A stretch of 64,000 bases of DNA from Sphaerosporella brunnea. Its lineage: Eukaryota; Ascomycota; Pezizomycetes; Pezizales; Pyronemataceae. Shown here piece by piece: positions 42,625 to 54,082 of this stretch. The notes under the pieces are model-generated. The model ran no database searches. It was not told the origin of the DNA and saw only the letters and a list, made by a program, of their open reading frames with translations. A program made the position numbers and the translations under genes. The stretch lies in contig VXIS01000008.1 of the NCBI GenBank assembly GCA_008704415.1, forward strand, positions 124,001 to 188,000, in the 5' to 3' direction. Position 1 is the first letter of the stretch. The number at the start of each line of letters is the position of its first letter.

Positions 42625-44179
42625 GGTTGGTGGTTGTGTTTGGATGTGGTGTCGGAGCGGGTATTGGATGGAGGCGGTGGTGGGATGGACGAAGGGTGTG
42701 GGAGAGAATGAGTTTCGGCAGTGCCGAGCGATTGATCATTGCTGTGTATGAGCAGGTTGGCGACCCCATCATTCCGTGCGCTGGGTGGGGACGAGAGTTC
42801 TTATGTGGCAGACGAAACGTTGTGAGTTTTGGGAGGTGATCTCGCAGCAAACGAAAGGAACCTCAAAGACTCTTCCCACGCCACAACACGTAAGGCAGCC
42901 AGCCCATCCGCAGCCCGCTACTCTCTTCTCTGACCACGTTATCGTGCAGCGCAAGAAACGCCCGTTTTCGAAGCGGCGTAGCATCAACAAACTCCAGAAG
43001 GAACAGCAGGCACAAGGTTTGGCTTTCCGCTTCACTATCAGAAATACAAGGCTCATATGAACGTTAATGATTTATGGCTTCGCCGATTGTGCTCGGAAGG
43101 CACTTATATTGAGGTGATGACCTCTCCGGCAGATACTGGAGGTAACGATCCTGGCCATCGACCCCCATTTCAAACGACGACAACCTACACCAGCAAGGAC
43201 GAGGCAGACCACGCAGAATCTTCGTCACGAAGCGAGGTTGATGGACTGAAAGACTGAGTCGTGAAAGACCACACCGTGAGCTTGGGCGAAGGGGAGCGAG
43301 GGGAGCTCATCTGGTTGGAACAGCCTGTCCGCAAAGCCCCGCATAAGACGCCATGACCAACAACCAGACGGATGACAGTTCGCAATCAGTGCGGCGGGGA
43401 TCGCTGTGCTCAGCTGCGGTTCCCAATAAATTCGATATTGCCCCATCACCACCAAACATTTTTATCTACCGTGTGGTCCAGAATCCCGTTCAAAATGCAC
43501 CTGATCAGCTCGTATTTTATACCCCCCGAAAGCATCACAGCCACAGAATATATGGATATCAACCGTAAAAATGCGCCCATTCCTGACATATACATTCAAC
43601 CGATGGAGACCTGGAGAGTAACCAATTAATTCAACCGGTGAGATGGATAGCTGCAATAGCAGAGCGCTTTTCCCACATCGCGCCGACTCGGTTTCTTGCC
43701 GGCTGGAATCATTGTCATCGCGATACGGATGCAAGCATCATGATGCGCATTTTGTTTGTCAGCGGATTCGAATGCAACACCAGCATCTCCTGCTCATTGA
43801 CTCTTCATGATGCGTATGTCGTCTCCGCATAGAAGCTATCGATGAACGGAGATTCAGTCAACGTTGGAGCGGTTCACTAACAGTGCGTACACCGGCAAAC
43901 CAAAGCTGACAGTGTAGAGGCACCTCACGTCGTGTGGCAATGGGGGGCCAAAAGTCCAATATACTGCGGTGCTATGGTAGCAGTTGGTTGTAGGTGGTGT
44001 GGTGGCCACATGATTGAAGACGCCGTGGTAAGTCCGTGACTCAGCCATGGTCTGTCAGCTGCCAGAGAGGCGGGATACCCACCGGCCGCAGCAGTTATTT
44101 TATTCATGTTTTACTCATGTTGAATTCGAACGCATGCGATCAGGGCATATATATATCGAAGTGAGAGTGTGACCCCATA
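42625..44179. other. Upstream flank, then no recognisable gene
   Basis: 42700-42850 contains the promoter block shared with the paralogue (inverted). No gene is supported in the rest. Confidence 0.5.
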
Positions 44180-45172
44180 GGAATAAGTATTGATGGACAC
44201 GAGCCGGCTCGAATCAATCCTCCAAGGCCAGCTCGAGCTGGCTCGGCTCGTAGAGGTATCGGCTCGGGCTCGCGGCCGAGCCTTAGGTGTCGGCTCGAGC
44301 CAGCTCGAGCTGTTCTGCTTTACCACATAATTGTAATAGTATTCAACATATCTAGGAATATAAGCTGACCACACTTCCTCAGCGTCCGCATCATTCTCAC
44401 TATCTAGTAGTGATTCCTGCAAGGTATCGAGAACTGGAAACTCATCGCCACTGTCAATCTCTCCCGCTTCCTCCTTGCTTAACCCTCCACGTTCCCACTG
44501 CTTCACATCATCCTGCCCCAACCAGCTTTTAAGCAACAAGAAAGGGCTACTTGAGGTTTCCAGGAGCCTGTTTCGCTTCTTGGTGGTCAGATCTCCAGCT
44601 CGAGAGAAAAGACTTTCAGCTGGGACACTTGTGGCTGGTATAGAGAGATAGCCGCGAGCCATTCTGGAGAGCGTTGGAAGGTGATGGCTATTTGCTTTCG
44701 ACCAATCCTCAGGGGTGACCTCGTGCTTTTCTATCGGCTCCATGATGTACTGGGTAAATCCTGGCAGCGTCTCTACAACGCTGGCAACTGGGGAAGAACA
44801 AAAAAAGTCCAAATAGCCATCTAGAAGGTTTTCCACAGTGTGAGAAGAAGCTGTTAAGCTGTCCTGAGTTGAAGATGTAGGGAGAAAAGAATTAAGGTAG
44901 TCTGATTCCCATACTGATTGGCACTGCCACCGCGCGTTATAGATCCGTCCTGACTGCCAACCCATCTGTGTAAATCCGTGGCACTTGCTCCGGTGATCAA
45001 GAACCAGAGCAATACGCGCATTGAGTGGGTATACCCCAGTTTTTAAAATAAGCAGCAAGCTCATAGAGGGGCAGTGCATCCAACGATTTGTCTGCCATAG
45101 CTGCACAAAGTTGGGAGTCATGTTTTCATTGTATAACACTCCCCCCGCCCCATCAGAACGACCAATCACCAA
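44111..45172 (-). pseudogene. hAT transposase C-terminal third
   Basis: The frame runs through the hAT dimerisation domain: WSKANSHHLPTLSRMARGYL, SIPATSVPAESLFSRAGDL, TTKKRNRLLETSSSPFLLL. It is followed by an acidic tail. It resembles the complete transposase but belongs to the TAGTGATGGACA branch. A single-base change in an A-run near 45050 alters the frame. No stop precedes the element end, so the frame runs on into flanking DNA. The BED finger and catalytic Asp residues are deleted. Confidence 0.8.
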
Positions 45173-45237
45173 TCATGGTGAAAACTCGACTGGCTCGAGC
45201 TTCTGGCTCGAGCTGGCTCGGCTCATGTCCATCACTA
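44188..45237 (-). mobile_element. 5'-deleted hAT element with perfect duplication
   Basis: Begins TATTGATGGACACGAGCCGG and ends GGCTCATGTCCATCACTA. A perfect 8-bp duplication, GGAATAAG, flanks it (44180-44187 and 45238-45245). Ends are rich in GGCTCGAGC. The interior keeps the last third of a transposase on the minus strand, joined directly to the 5' end region near 45130. Confidence 0.9.
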
Positions 45238-45245
45238 GGAATAAG

Positions 45246-45941
45246 CTCTTAAGGAAAGGAAACCAGGAACTCGCGATGGTTAACAGACGAAAAGGACTGT
45301 AGCGACCCCTGCTGCTGCTACTACCTCTTCTTCTTTCTTGCCCCCAGGGTTTGCCCTTCGTGTGTGCCGTGGTGTTGCCCGATCCTCGTGCTATATCGAA
45401 ATTGAAGCTCACTGCCCACTTGAGCGCAGGACGGGCACGCTCTTCACAGGTGACTGCGCCAATAGTCAGTGAGACGAGCCACACAGCGCCGATAGTCAGT
45501 AAGACGAGCCCATAATCTACCGATTCGGTCTTCATGAGCGATTTCCGTCGACACTGCATGCAGTGGGAGACGTACATCGAGAAAGTCGGAATGCCCACAG
45601 CGGAGATTCGCCAGTCTCTGGATCCCTCTGTTCGAAGGCGCTACTCCAACAAGAAGTATATCTCGCCACCAGATGTTCCCTGATTGTTTTCTACTGAATG
45701 CCTCATCGACGACCCAAAAAGAGGCCATCTCACCCCATCGCACGCGGATATGGTATCCCACATGCATATTGGTCCTGCCGCGATGACATAGGTGACCGGA
45801 CGTTGACAAAACATAAAAAAGAGGGAATCGCTCGATCTCGGCGCCAACGGTTTTCCACTGCAGTTTTAAACATCAACTCCGTACTGCTTTGAAAAATATA
45901 ACAATGCAGCGGGTCAATTTTTGTTAGTAATGGGCTTAAAT
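45246..45941. other. No recognisable gene; small tandem and dispersed repeats
   Basis: A 30-bp tandem pair (GCGCCAATAGTCAGTGAGAC / GCGCCGATAGTCAGTAAGAC) lies at 45456-45510. 45688-45895 is the partner of the dispersed repeat at 13024-13370. Confidence 0.5.
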
Positions 45942-46902
45942 TACCGTATAATTCCTTGTAAACCGCGCACGCGGTGTTCAAAAGTCTGGGCGGTTAGGTT
46001 TTCTGAGAGTAGGATCCGGATGCCAGCCAACCTGACGTCAGGCAGGCGTTTCATTGACGTCCACCGACGGCGCACCACAAGACTGCATCGCGCACTGAAC
46101 ACTGAACCCCCGCAGCATCTGGACAGCCCTCGCCCAGTATGTTCCTAGGGTCTTGAACAGCATGGAAAACAGACTCGTGAGCGAAGGGATGAGCACGTAA
46201 GACTACCACATTCTCAATCAAGTGTGGAAAGAGGCTGACGATCTTCCATCTCCCAACAGTATGTTGACCGCGCTCTAGGCTCGGCATCCCAGGCACATAC
46301 TACCAGGTCCAGTAGTAGTAGCATGGAGAGGGGGCTCTGCCTGAGCATCGGCGGCTGCAGCATGGAGAGCAATACTAAGCGGCATGGCCCTGACGTCAAG
46401 GCCACACACCAATCGCCGTCGGTGCCGATTGCGCGAACTCTCTACCGTCCCCGCCAGCTGTAGCGGCAGTAGAGGGCCGTCCCCCTCCCCCGCTCGCACC
46501 TATGCATCAAATCCATAAGAGAACGCGCATTGCGAATCTGGTAAAGCGCAAGGCTACGACGGCATTTATTCCGGAAGGCTTGACATGCTATCTGCAGACA
46601 GTCGACACGCATGTCAACAAATCGGCGAAGCAAAATATCAGTGGCTATCTTCAGGAAAAGATAGAAGAGAAGTGTGGTAGCGATTTCTGGTTGTAATTGT
46701 GAGCCGGCCGTGGTTGGGGGGGGGGAAGCGGGCGCCGGACTGGGGTCTTCTTCTGCAGGACAACAATTGTTCACATCTTGTATGACTGTCTGGCGCGCCG
46801 CACCCGTTGCTGCCTGCCCCCCCCTCCACTAGTACCGGCAACTCGGTATAATAAAGTTGCTCGGTACTTCAAAATGCGCGGTATATAACGAATTATACGG
46901 TA
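45942..46902 (+). mobile_element. TA-flanked inverted-repeat element, uninterrupted copy
   Basis: Ends TACCGTATAATTCC and GAATTATACGGTA with about 30 bp of inverted repeat and TA at each border, as in Tc1/mariner-like elements. Inverted copy of 6170-8808 without the nested insertions. On the minus strand a segment (QIACQAFRNKCRRSLALYQI) is conserved with the other copy (QIACQAFRNKCRHNLAL), which may be the relic of a gene, but no transposase motif is recognised. Confidence 0.8.
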
Positions 46903-46903
46903 G

Positions 46904-46996
46904 CATAGGCGATCACGCAAGTCAACCTGAGTATCATAGGCTATCACGCGAGTCGACCTCAGTAGCGTAGGCTATCACGCGAGCCAACCTGAGTAT
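46904..46996. repeat. Three 31-bp tandem repeats
   Basis: Units start at 46904, 46935 and 46966 (CATAGGCGATCACGCAAGTC and variants) and begin exactly where the TA-flanked element ends. Confidence 0.92.
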
Positions 46997-47424
46997 CATC
47001 ATTACCTCCGATCATGGCTTATCTTGTTCAATTACTCTCTAAGCATGCCGTGGGTTCGCGGCAGGAGACGACGCGTTGATTGTGACCAAGTATAGGGCAA
47101 CAGGTGTTTGCTAAATGCACGGGTGTGGGAATCGTGGTCAGCTCAAGCACTCGGGTTTGTAGAGTGAGTGTGTGCGGGCTCCAGGAAGCGCGATGCCGCA
47201 GACCCATCTATAGCGGTTTTATTCTAAGGAGCCAAACTTTCCAGACATCCCTGTCTTGGGACTGCATATCTTCAAATGCGCGGTTGGGATATTTTCGTTG
47301 TGTAGATCGATGTTTGCATGAGGAAGAATGAAGTTGAGAGCTGATAGGCTTCTCCCCGAAAGAAAAAGAGATTGACTAAGCCCTGAAACAATACAATCCG
47401 TTTTGTGATAACTCATTTTACACG
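46997..47424. other. Stretch with no recognisable gene
   Basis: Short frames only. Confidence 0.5.
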
Positions 47425-47745
47425 CTAGTGCTTTCCTCCGGCGGGTGGCTTGTAGACCGCGGTGATGTATTTGAGACTCGACAAACAATAGGAACTTGAA
47501 AACCAAACAAATAACTATAACTGTGAAGAACTACAGTATCCAAAGGTTTGCCCCAAGCCCGGGCCAAGGGGTGAGAGTTGGTGACCCGATTGCTCCAACC
47601 CCGAGCCCCCCGGGCCGACCCTAAACTCCTCCCAAACAGCCCCAAAACGCGACCCCGCCTTAAGTGATGGCTGGAGAAGGGACAGCAGTGAAGATGGCGG
47701 CTGGGAATAGGACAGCGGTGAAGGTGAGGACGAAGAAGTGGGGAA

Positions 47746-48803
47746 TTAGGCAGAACCAGCGAGCTGGTGCCGACGGGAAATGAGGTAGAGTTGCTCGGGG
47801 TGGGTGTCAATGTAGCGCTTGTAGGCATCTGAGTGCCAGCGGCCCAGCATCTGAATCTCGCAGTCCGAGAGCCCAGCACAGCGGGCGAATGTAGCTGCTC
47901 CCCAGCGGAAGGAGTGACCTGAATAGTGACCACCGATGCCGAGGTGCTTCAGGCAAGCGCGAAGGGTGACGATGAGGTACTGTCTGCTGAATGGCCTACC
48001 ATGAGCCCGGGTGAGGAGGGGGTTGGTGGAATCCGGGTGTGGGAACTTGTCGAAGAGTTTTCGGAGCGCTGCAACAGCGCAGGCTGAGTTGCCAGTGGCA
48101 GCCAGGGTAATTGTTACTCCATGATGGAAAGTGTAGCTCTTGGACGCCGGAATGCAGAGGTAGACACGTGAGCGGTTCCTAGCGAAGGTGACAGATAGCC
48201 TGGTAACATGCCAGCGGGCGAAGCCAACCTGGCCTATGTTTCGGTCCTTCCAGGACCAGGTGAACTCACCAGCGCGCAGAAATCCAGAGTAGGCAACACA
48301 AAAAGCAGCGTAGAGGTTAGCTTGGGTGAGGTCGGTGCCCCAGTGAGGAAGACATGGCAGGAGCTGCAGCAAGATGGCGCGAGTGATAGGTAGTCGTTCT
48401 CTTGTATCCGCCTCGCCATGAAATCTTTTTATTCCACGAATGATGCGCAGCACCCGTGGGTTGTCGAAGATACCATTGATCGGGTAACCCATGTCGACGT
48501 GAAGGCTGCGGAGGCCGCTGAGGTAAGATTTGATGGAGGTTGATTTGACTTGGACTCCAATTGAGCTTATCCTGTTGGCTAGAAGGGGTACGGAGGCCGG
48601 AGAAGCTGTGGTAGTTTCGTTTAGAGCGCAGTATCGAGTGTAGCTAGGGCGGGCGGAGCCGTAAGTGCTACGGGTGGACTGGGCATGGCCCCACCAGGGG
48701 TAGCGAGCGGCTTGCTTGTTGAGGTCTCTGACACCTGCGTACCAGCTGTCTGGTGGGTCGAACGGGTGAGATTCTTCGGCGTCAACTGCGGGGAGAGGTT
48801 AGC
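47746..48803 (-). CDS. Tyrosine recombinase of the DIRS-like element
   Basis: Expected to integrate the circular cDNA of the element by strand exchange. The frame is open from just after a stop at about 48806 to 47746 (about 350 codons); the first Met is at 48492 (248 residues), but conserved-looking sequence (SYTRYCAL, IKSYLSGLRSLHVD) lies upstream of it, so translation probably begins earlier or by frameshift from RNase H, which overlaps it by about 180 bp. Catalytic residues are all visible: Arg in SGFLRAGEF, HSFR in GHSFRWGAAT, His in LGRWHSD and Tyr in YKRYID. Similar stand-alone genes exist in fungi, but the RNase H just upstream places this one in a retroelement. Confidence 0.82.
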
Positions 48804-49260
48804 AATTTTCCGCCACTCTCGACGACTAAGCGCATCTGCAAGAGTATTCTTGACGGTGGGTATCCAGCGGGGAACCAGTTCCAGGTCAAAGGCTGCAGCC
48901 TTGACAAGGAGGCGCCTCAGGGTATTCATAGCCTCTACCTGGATGGAATGTTTGGCTAGTCCCCCAACCACAGTCGTGTTGTCAATGTGGAAAACTACAC
49001 GGCCGTCCGACAGCGGTCCGGGTGCACCCCATAGCTCTACTGCCTTGTAGACGGCTAGCATATCTTTGGTGTTTATGTGCTTATGGCGATGATGGCGTGG
49101 AACCCTGGCACTAAAGGCTTTGGCTCAGGTAATGTTGAGCAGCGGCTCGTCAAAATCGTCAAGGTAGTATCCTCCAAGCCCTTTAGTGCCAGCAGCATCG
49201 GTCCAAACCCAATATGTCCGGCGGGAAGGGCGAATGAGGGTGATGCCGTCCTACTCGAGT
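48621..49260 (-). pseudogene. RNase H domain of the DIRS-like element
   Basis: Motifs: WVWTDAAGTKGLGGYYL (first catalytic Asp), VFHIDNTTVV and TLADALSRREW. Three stops interrupt the frame between 49282 and 49130 (TGA, TAG, TGA), two of them consistent with TGG or CGA changing by G-to-A or C-to-T. The last 441 bp (49061-48621) are open. Confidence 0.72.
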
Positions 49261-49274
49261 AGAAACGCAAACCA

Positions 49275-50423
49275 TCAGCGGAGGTCAGCACGCATTGAGG
49301 AGGTAATCCGGCGGGATTGGAGCCCAAAGCGTAGCTTGTAGCATGACAAGGCATTGTAGAGGCGGCGCAGAAAAGGACGACCTAGTGGGACTACCTTGGC
49401 AGCGAAGGATAAAAAGCCGAGGACCGACTGAAGCTCGAGGAGGGTAATGGATTTGCATTTAAGGTATGTGCGGACAAGAGACAAAGCCTGCGCTTGCTTG
49501 TTGGCGGGCAGACGAGCCTCCATGGCCTGTGTGTCTATCTCAAGGCCAAGAAAATCTGCTGTAGTGCCGGTCACGCTTTTTTTGTTTTTGATGAGGAAAC
49601 CAAGGTCGGTGCAGAGGCGGTCGAAGTCTTCAGAATAAAGGGTAGCGTTTTGGGTCGACGATATGACGCCGAGGAAATCGTCAAGATAATGAAGGACTGA
49701 GGGCCATCCGAGCTCGTATTCGAGAATTTAGTGCAGCCGCGATGCGAAGAGGTCAAATATGTACCCTGAGGTCCGGAGCCCAAAGGGTAGAAATTTATCA
49801 TACCACCACATGTCCTCCTAGTGAAAGCCCAGCAGCCACCAGTCTTTGTGGCTAACCGGAATATGGCGGAAGGCATCGGCGAGGTCTCGTTTGACCAGGG
49901 TTGAGTTGCGTCCAGCATGTGCGACTGCGTGCAAGGCGTCGTCGAATTTTGTGTACGTCAGGATGCCCCAATCGCGTGGGATATGATTGTTGACTGAGTT
50001 TCCAATGGGGTGAGATAGGTGGTGAATTCTGGGGAAGTTACCGTCGGATTTCGGAACCAAGCCCAACGGAGAGGAAATAAACTTTTTGTCAAGATCGGCA
50101 GTCTACCCTAGTTGACCTTTGCTGAGTTACTGGTGCAGGTCTGCCAACAGGATGTCGGGTGCAGCGGATGCCGAGGCAAGGTTTTTCGCCACTATGCTTT
50201 GCTGGGGGCCAGTGTAACCCACTTTTGCGCCGTGACGGATTATATCAAAAATGGTGCGAGCATAAGTGCGATCCGGATGGCAAGACAGCCAGCGCGCCCA
50301 AGCTTGTGGTTTGAGGGGGCTAGAATTTTTCAGCGGGGAGGATGTAGGGTTGACCAGCGGGTAAGGCAAGTTTGAAGACGTCAACTGCGGTGATTCTTGA
50401 GACTTATTGTACAAACTTAGCAT
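49275..50423 (-). pseudogene. DIRS-like reverse transcriptase with several stops
   Basis: Recognised by LGLVPKSDGNFPRIHHLS, LVKRDLADAFRHIPV, DKFLPFGLRTSGYIFDL and the catalytic YLDDFLGVI near 49685. Downstream is the thumb-like TTADFLGLEID. Stops occur at DLHQ*, QLG*, GFH*EDMWW and RLH*ILEY. The last two sit where related proteins have Trp, so they look like TGG-to-TAG and TGG-to-TAA transitions. Otherwise the frame is intact, which suggests mutation by a directed C-to-T process rather than random decay. Confidence 0.82.
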
Positions 50424-50439
50424 ACAGAGATGACTTTTG

Positions 50440-51600
50440 TCCCTATTGCAATCCTCCCCTGCGCACCATCACGCGGCATTCGCTCCAGTGACCGGTAGGC
50501 GTCCTCCTTGTCGTAGCATACCACAGCTTGTACTGATGTGGCTTGCGCTCCCACATGTGTAGCAGACGTGTCGCCAGTTGCAGTTGCTCGCTGCATTGCA
50601 ACCGTAGGTGTTATGCCGACGGCAGGCATCTGGGATCTTCATGTTGGGGTGCGCTGGGTGTTGCGGCCCAGTGATACGTCGCGCGACGCTACCCTCCCCT
50701 TCATCTCAAGCCGGTCGCTTTCGGGGGTTTTGGTTCGGTTGACGGGCCGTCAAGAGAGGAAGAAATTCTGTTTCAATCTCTCGCCACCCTGAAGGGAGAG
50801 ATACTCCTGTGAGCACTCGCTTCCGATGGAAGGAGAAGTGAAAATGTAGGATTGATTCCCAGGTGCAACGGCGGTTGAGTTCATACAGGCGGCGGCGGTA
50901 GTCTCCTAGGGCGGCGGCCCGAGCGACTTTGACATGGTCGTGAGCGAATTCGACCAGGACTTGGCAGTAAATCTCGAATGATTCCATTAACCATGACAGA
51001 TTGTGATATTCTTCAAGTATAACCTCGCGGCGGGAGGTTGGGACTTCTATGGACCCCAGGTAGATGTTTTCTTGCCGGCGTTCCGGCGTGTAGATGAAGG
51101 AAGCGTTTAATTTGAGAAGGTTCTCAACTTTGAACGGGTTCTCAAGAATTTCAACTAGCAAGGCAGGGTCCATGGCGGGGAATCTTGATTGGACAGGTTT
51201 GATGCGGGGGTCCTCTGCTGCCGGTGGAGATGGTCCAGGGCGTGCTACGGTGGTAAGGGCAGTGAGGGCTGTAACAGCCTGGGTGAGCGCAGTCAGAACG
51301 GTGTTGTCGATCGTTGTCCGAGGTGGCTGCATGTGCGCGATCTGCTGCGCCGTTGGCAGCGTGGCGTTCTGGGGTTCGTTCTCAGGCTGGAGAGGTGATT
51401 GCGTTTGCCCACCAGCGGTTCCGGTCGATGTGGCGAGCTGTCGTTCCAGCTCCTCAACATCCGTGAGGTCGGCCTCGCTGAATTGCTCCTCCGGGGTTGG
51501 AAAATCGGGGCCTGAGCGGTCGAGGTGGGACCTGGGAAGCGGCGCGAGTGGAAACCATTTCTGTGATAATGCGAGTTCAAGGAAGAGCTCCAGTGAGTTT
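50440..51600 (-). pseudogene. Gag-like protein with zinc knuckle
   Basis: The frame is open from about 51600 to a stop at 50706; the first Met is at 51332. It has an acidic N-terminal region (FPTPEEQFSEADLTDVEEL), then a helical part (FAHDHVKVARAAALGDYRRR, RRCTWESILHFHFSFH). After the stop and a frame change, a CCHC knuckle appears near 50560 (CYTCGSASHISTSC), preceded by ACRRHNTYGC. Knuckle plus position upstream of reverse transcriptase identify it as the element's nucleocapsid gene. The N-terminal start is uncertain. Confidence 0.65.
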
Positions 51601-51907
51601 CGTATATAGGGCAGAAAACTGGGCTAAGACGTGCGGTCTGGGTTGAGGAGAGGACTCTGGACGAGGTCCTGGGCCCGATTTAAAGGGGGCCTCGATGTCC
51701 ATCCAGCTCCCGCTCTGCCCACGCCGATCCGCCACAATCTCTTTCCCGCCACCTAGACCCTTCCTTCCTACCAGCGCAGACCCTTCCAAAAACCCTTCCA
51801 TCCGGCCTAGATCCCTTCATTCCGTCAACCGCCCGAATCCTCCTGCTCCGGCAACCGTGAGGGGCCAGCCCCTCCGTCAGCACCAGCCCGCAGTCAAGCT
51901 GCACCAT

Positions 51908-53017
51908 AAATTTGCAACCCACCCCCGCTCCCCCAGCCCCGTCCTACCCTGTAGTGAGGGAACATGCTGCGTTGGCAAAAAAACTCTCTTTGTGTGATTA
52001 TGATTGTTAAGCCAGATGTTAACGAACCGTGATTTCCATCGACTTTTGATTTCTGTGCCCGGCAGAGAAGCGACGTCGTTTCGGTGTAGCTCATAACCAA
52101 GGACACCGTGCGACGTTTCGCCGCCGACCCAGCTTGCCCTCCACCCCCTCTCTCACGGATGTTCGGTTGGCACTAACGGCATTGACTCCAAACAGGCATG
52201 TTACACCCGAATTCCCCGCTTCAGCTGTCAAAGGAAGCAATAGCAAAGTCGCCATTAAATGTTTGCTGGTTAGAATGTAGATGACCCTCGGCGGTGCGCG
52301 TTCCGGGTTCAAGCACGGATTGCAGCCCTACAAACCCATAGACTTTGGGGATGCTGAAGGGCGACGTCACGGGCTCGTCATAGACCTTTTATAGATCCTG
52401 ATATTGAGAAGGCCAGCGGTTTGCTTCGGTGGCTGCGTCGGTGGTTGCGGCATTTGATGTGTGCAACGGTGCTCGCGAGCAGCAGATCCACGTCAGCCCA
52501 ATCGCCAAGCGGGGCCAATCAGAGGTTTTTCCGCGCTTCCGTTGGTTTTGACTTTCCGGCGAACAAAGCCGACAACGGGCGTCGAAACGAGCTTATTGAA
52601 ACCCAATATTACTCCTCATGAGGTACAGCAAGAGAGAGAGGGTCGTTAACACCAGTATTCGTCAACCACGATTGAAATCCAGCCGAGTCAGATTCGATAT
52701 GCCGATCATCACCTTGGATGAATACGCACGGCGGCGAATAAGAGTGTGCTATATCGAAAAGGCTGTTTAGCGAACAAGTTCTGGTTTGAGTGCGGCATGT
52801 CCGTAATACTTTAAACCTGACAGCTCACTCGTCGCCATCAATCACAGACTACTTTTCAAGCCGCCGGATGGGGCACTGTCAGCTTGATTCGCCCGTTGAA
52901 TTTTCTTTCTTCGCTGTGGAGCGACGGTGTTTCGGCGTGGGTATACTACTGTGTTGAGATTCCTGACCTGTCCCAAGGAGCATCGTTCGGCATTCGCGCT
53001 GGTCACCGCGTTGTCAC
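51908..53017. repeat. Upstream duplicated block of the F-box/ankyrin locus
   Basis: 52420-52570 matches 15421-15560 (TTCGGTGGCTGC, GTGTGCAACGGTGCTCGC, GACTTTCCGGC). The remainder shows no gene. Confidence 0.55.
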
Positions 53018-53086
53018 GTGAAAGCCGTGATGAGTCAGCATGTGTACAAACAGTCACGCATGCGTAGTCGCAGAGTCAACACCATC

Positions 53087-54082
53087 ATGCCGTCAACACC
53101 GCCATTCCCCGCGTTGCCGACCGAAACGCTGCTCGCGATCGGCGACCTCCTTGCGGAGCGCGACCTGAGTGCGCTCGGCCGCACATGTCACACCTTCCAT
53201 GCCGTGTTCACGCTCCCGCTTCTGCGCCGCGTGCGAGACTCGCTGGAAACGCGTCTGTTCCGCGTTCTGCAGAGCGACAGCAACGTCGGCGTGCTCAGAT
53301 ACCTCCTCGACGATGGGCTCCCCGTTGAATGTACCGTGACCGCATGCGCGACACAATTCCTGAGTCGACGCGCCGCCCCCGGGCCGAGCAGCCAACACGT
53401 TTGCACGCTCTTGCACTTCGCGGCGCATAGTGGCAGCGACGCGCTCGTCCGGCTGCTGTTAGAACATGGTGCCGACGTCTCGACGGCCGCAACGGCCTCC
53501 GTCCCGCCGCTGGTCTCACGGGATGTTGAATTCTGGGAGGACAACATGTGCGTGTACGAGGGCGCCACGCCACTGCACGCGGCGGCGACGAACGGCCATC
53601 ATGTGGTGGCAGGGCTGCTCATTGCGCACGGCGCCAACCTCGCGTCTAGGGACTGCTGGGGACAGACTCCGCTGCACTATGCGGCGCGCGTCGGGCGGGA
53701 GCCGGTGGTGCAGCTGCTGATTCGCAGCGGCGCCGACGTCGCTGCCGCTGATCACTCCGGGACCGAAGCCCTGTCGTATGCGGTGATGGGCGCGCATGAG
53801 CGGGTGACTCGGCTACTGCTCGCGAACGGCGCGGACGTCAACGCCGCTAACGCTGAGGGAAAGACTCCCCTCCACTGGGCCGCTACCTACGGGTGTTTGT
53901 CGGTTGCGCAGTTGCTCATCGAGAAGGGCGCCAACATTTTGGCCACCGACACGCACGGGGATCTCCCTCTAAGCTATGCGATTCGTAACAAGCAGAGCGC
54001 GATCGTCGGGCTACTCCGCCGGAAGTCAACAGCGCCCTCCAGAAGGAGCGCACGACTGAACGGGGGTGCGGTCCGGGAGTGA
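53087..54082 (+). CDS. F-box/ankyrin repeat protein
   Basis: Third member of the family, 331 residues, uninterrupted. F-box-like N-terminus FPALPTETLLAIGD, then DLSALGRTCHTF; about six ankyrin repeats from residue 106 (LLHFAAHSGSDALVRLL onward); a basic tail RRKSTAPSRRSARLNGG nearly identical to that of 16757. A non-repeat insert (RRAAPGPSSQH) lies before the first repeat. The start at 53087 is chosen because it aligns with both paralogues; an in-frame ATG at 53018 lies 69 bp upstream. Its 250-bp promoter is unlike the block shared by the other two, but its more distant flank matches 15421-15560. Confidence 0.85.
   Translation: MPSTPPFPALPTETLLAIGDLLAERDLSALGRTCHTFHAVFTLPLLRRVRDSLETRLFRVLQSDSNVGVLRYLLDDGLPVECTVTACATQFLSRRAAPGPSSQHVCTLLHFAAHSGSDALVRLLLEHGADVSTAATASVPPLVSRDVEFWEDNMCVYEGATPLHAAATNGHHVVAGLLIAHGANLASRDCWGQTPLHYAARVGREPVVQLLIRSGADVAAADHSGTEALSYAVMGAHERVTRLLLANGADVNAANAEGKTPLHWAATYGCLSVAQLLIEKGANILATDTHGDLPLSYAIRNKQSAIVGLLRRKSTAPSRRSARLNGGAVRE

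Larger units (their letters stand above)
47425..51907 (-). mobile_element. DIRS-like tyrosine-recombinase retroelement
   Basis: Coding order on the minus strand is Gag with zinc knuckle, reverse transcriptase, RNase H, tyrosine recombinase, the order of DIRS-type elements. There is no DDE integrase, no protease and no LTR pair. Borders (CTAGTGCTTTCC and GTCAAGCTGCACCAT) are set by the point where similarity to the short units at 6377 and 8878 ends. No target duplication is seen, as expected for recombinase-mediated insertion. The reverse transcriptase has several stops, so this copy is not autonomous. Confidence 0.85.

Noticed and set aside
46904..46996. Regular short repeats resembling a CRISPR array
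   Set aside because: Units are contiguous 31-bp tandem copies without unique spacers, and the genome is eukaryotic.
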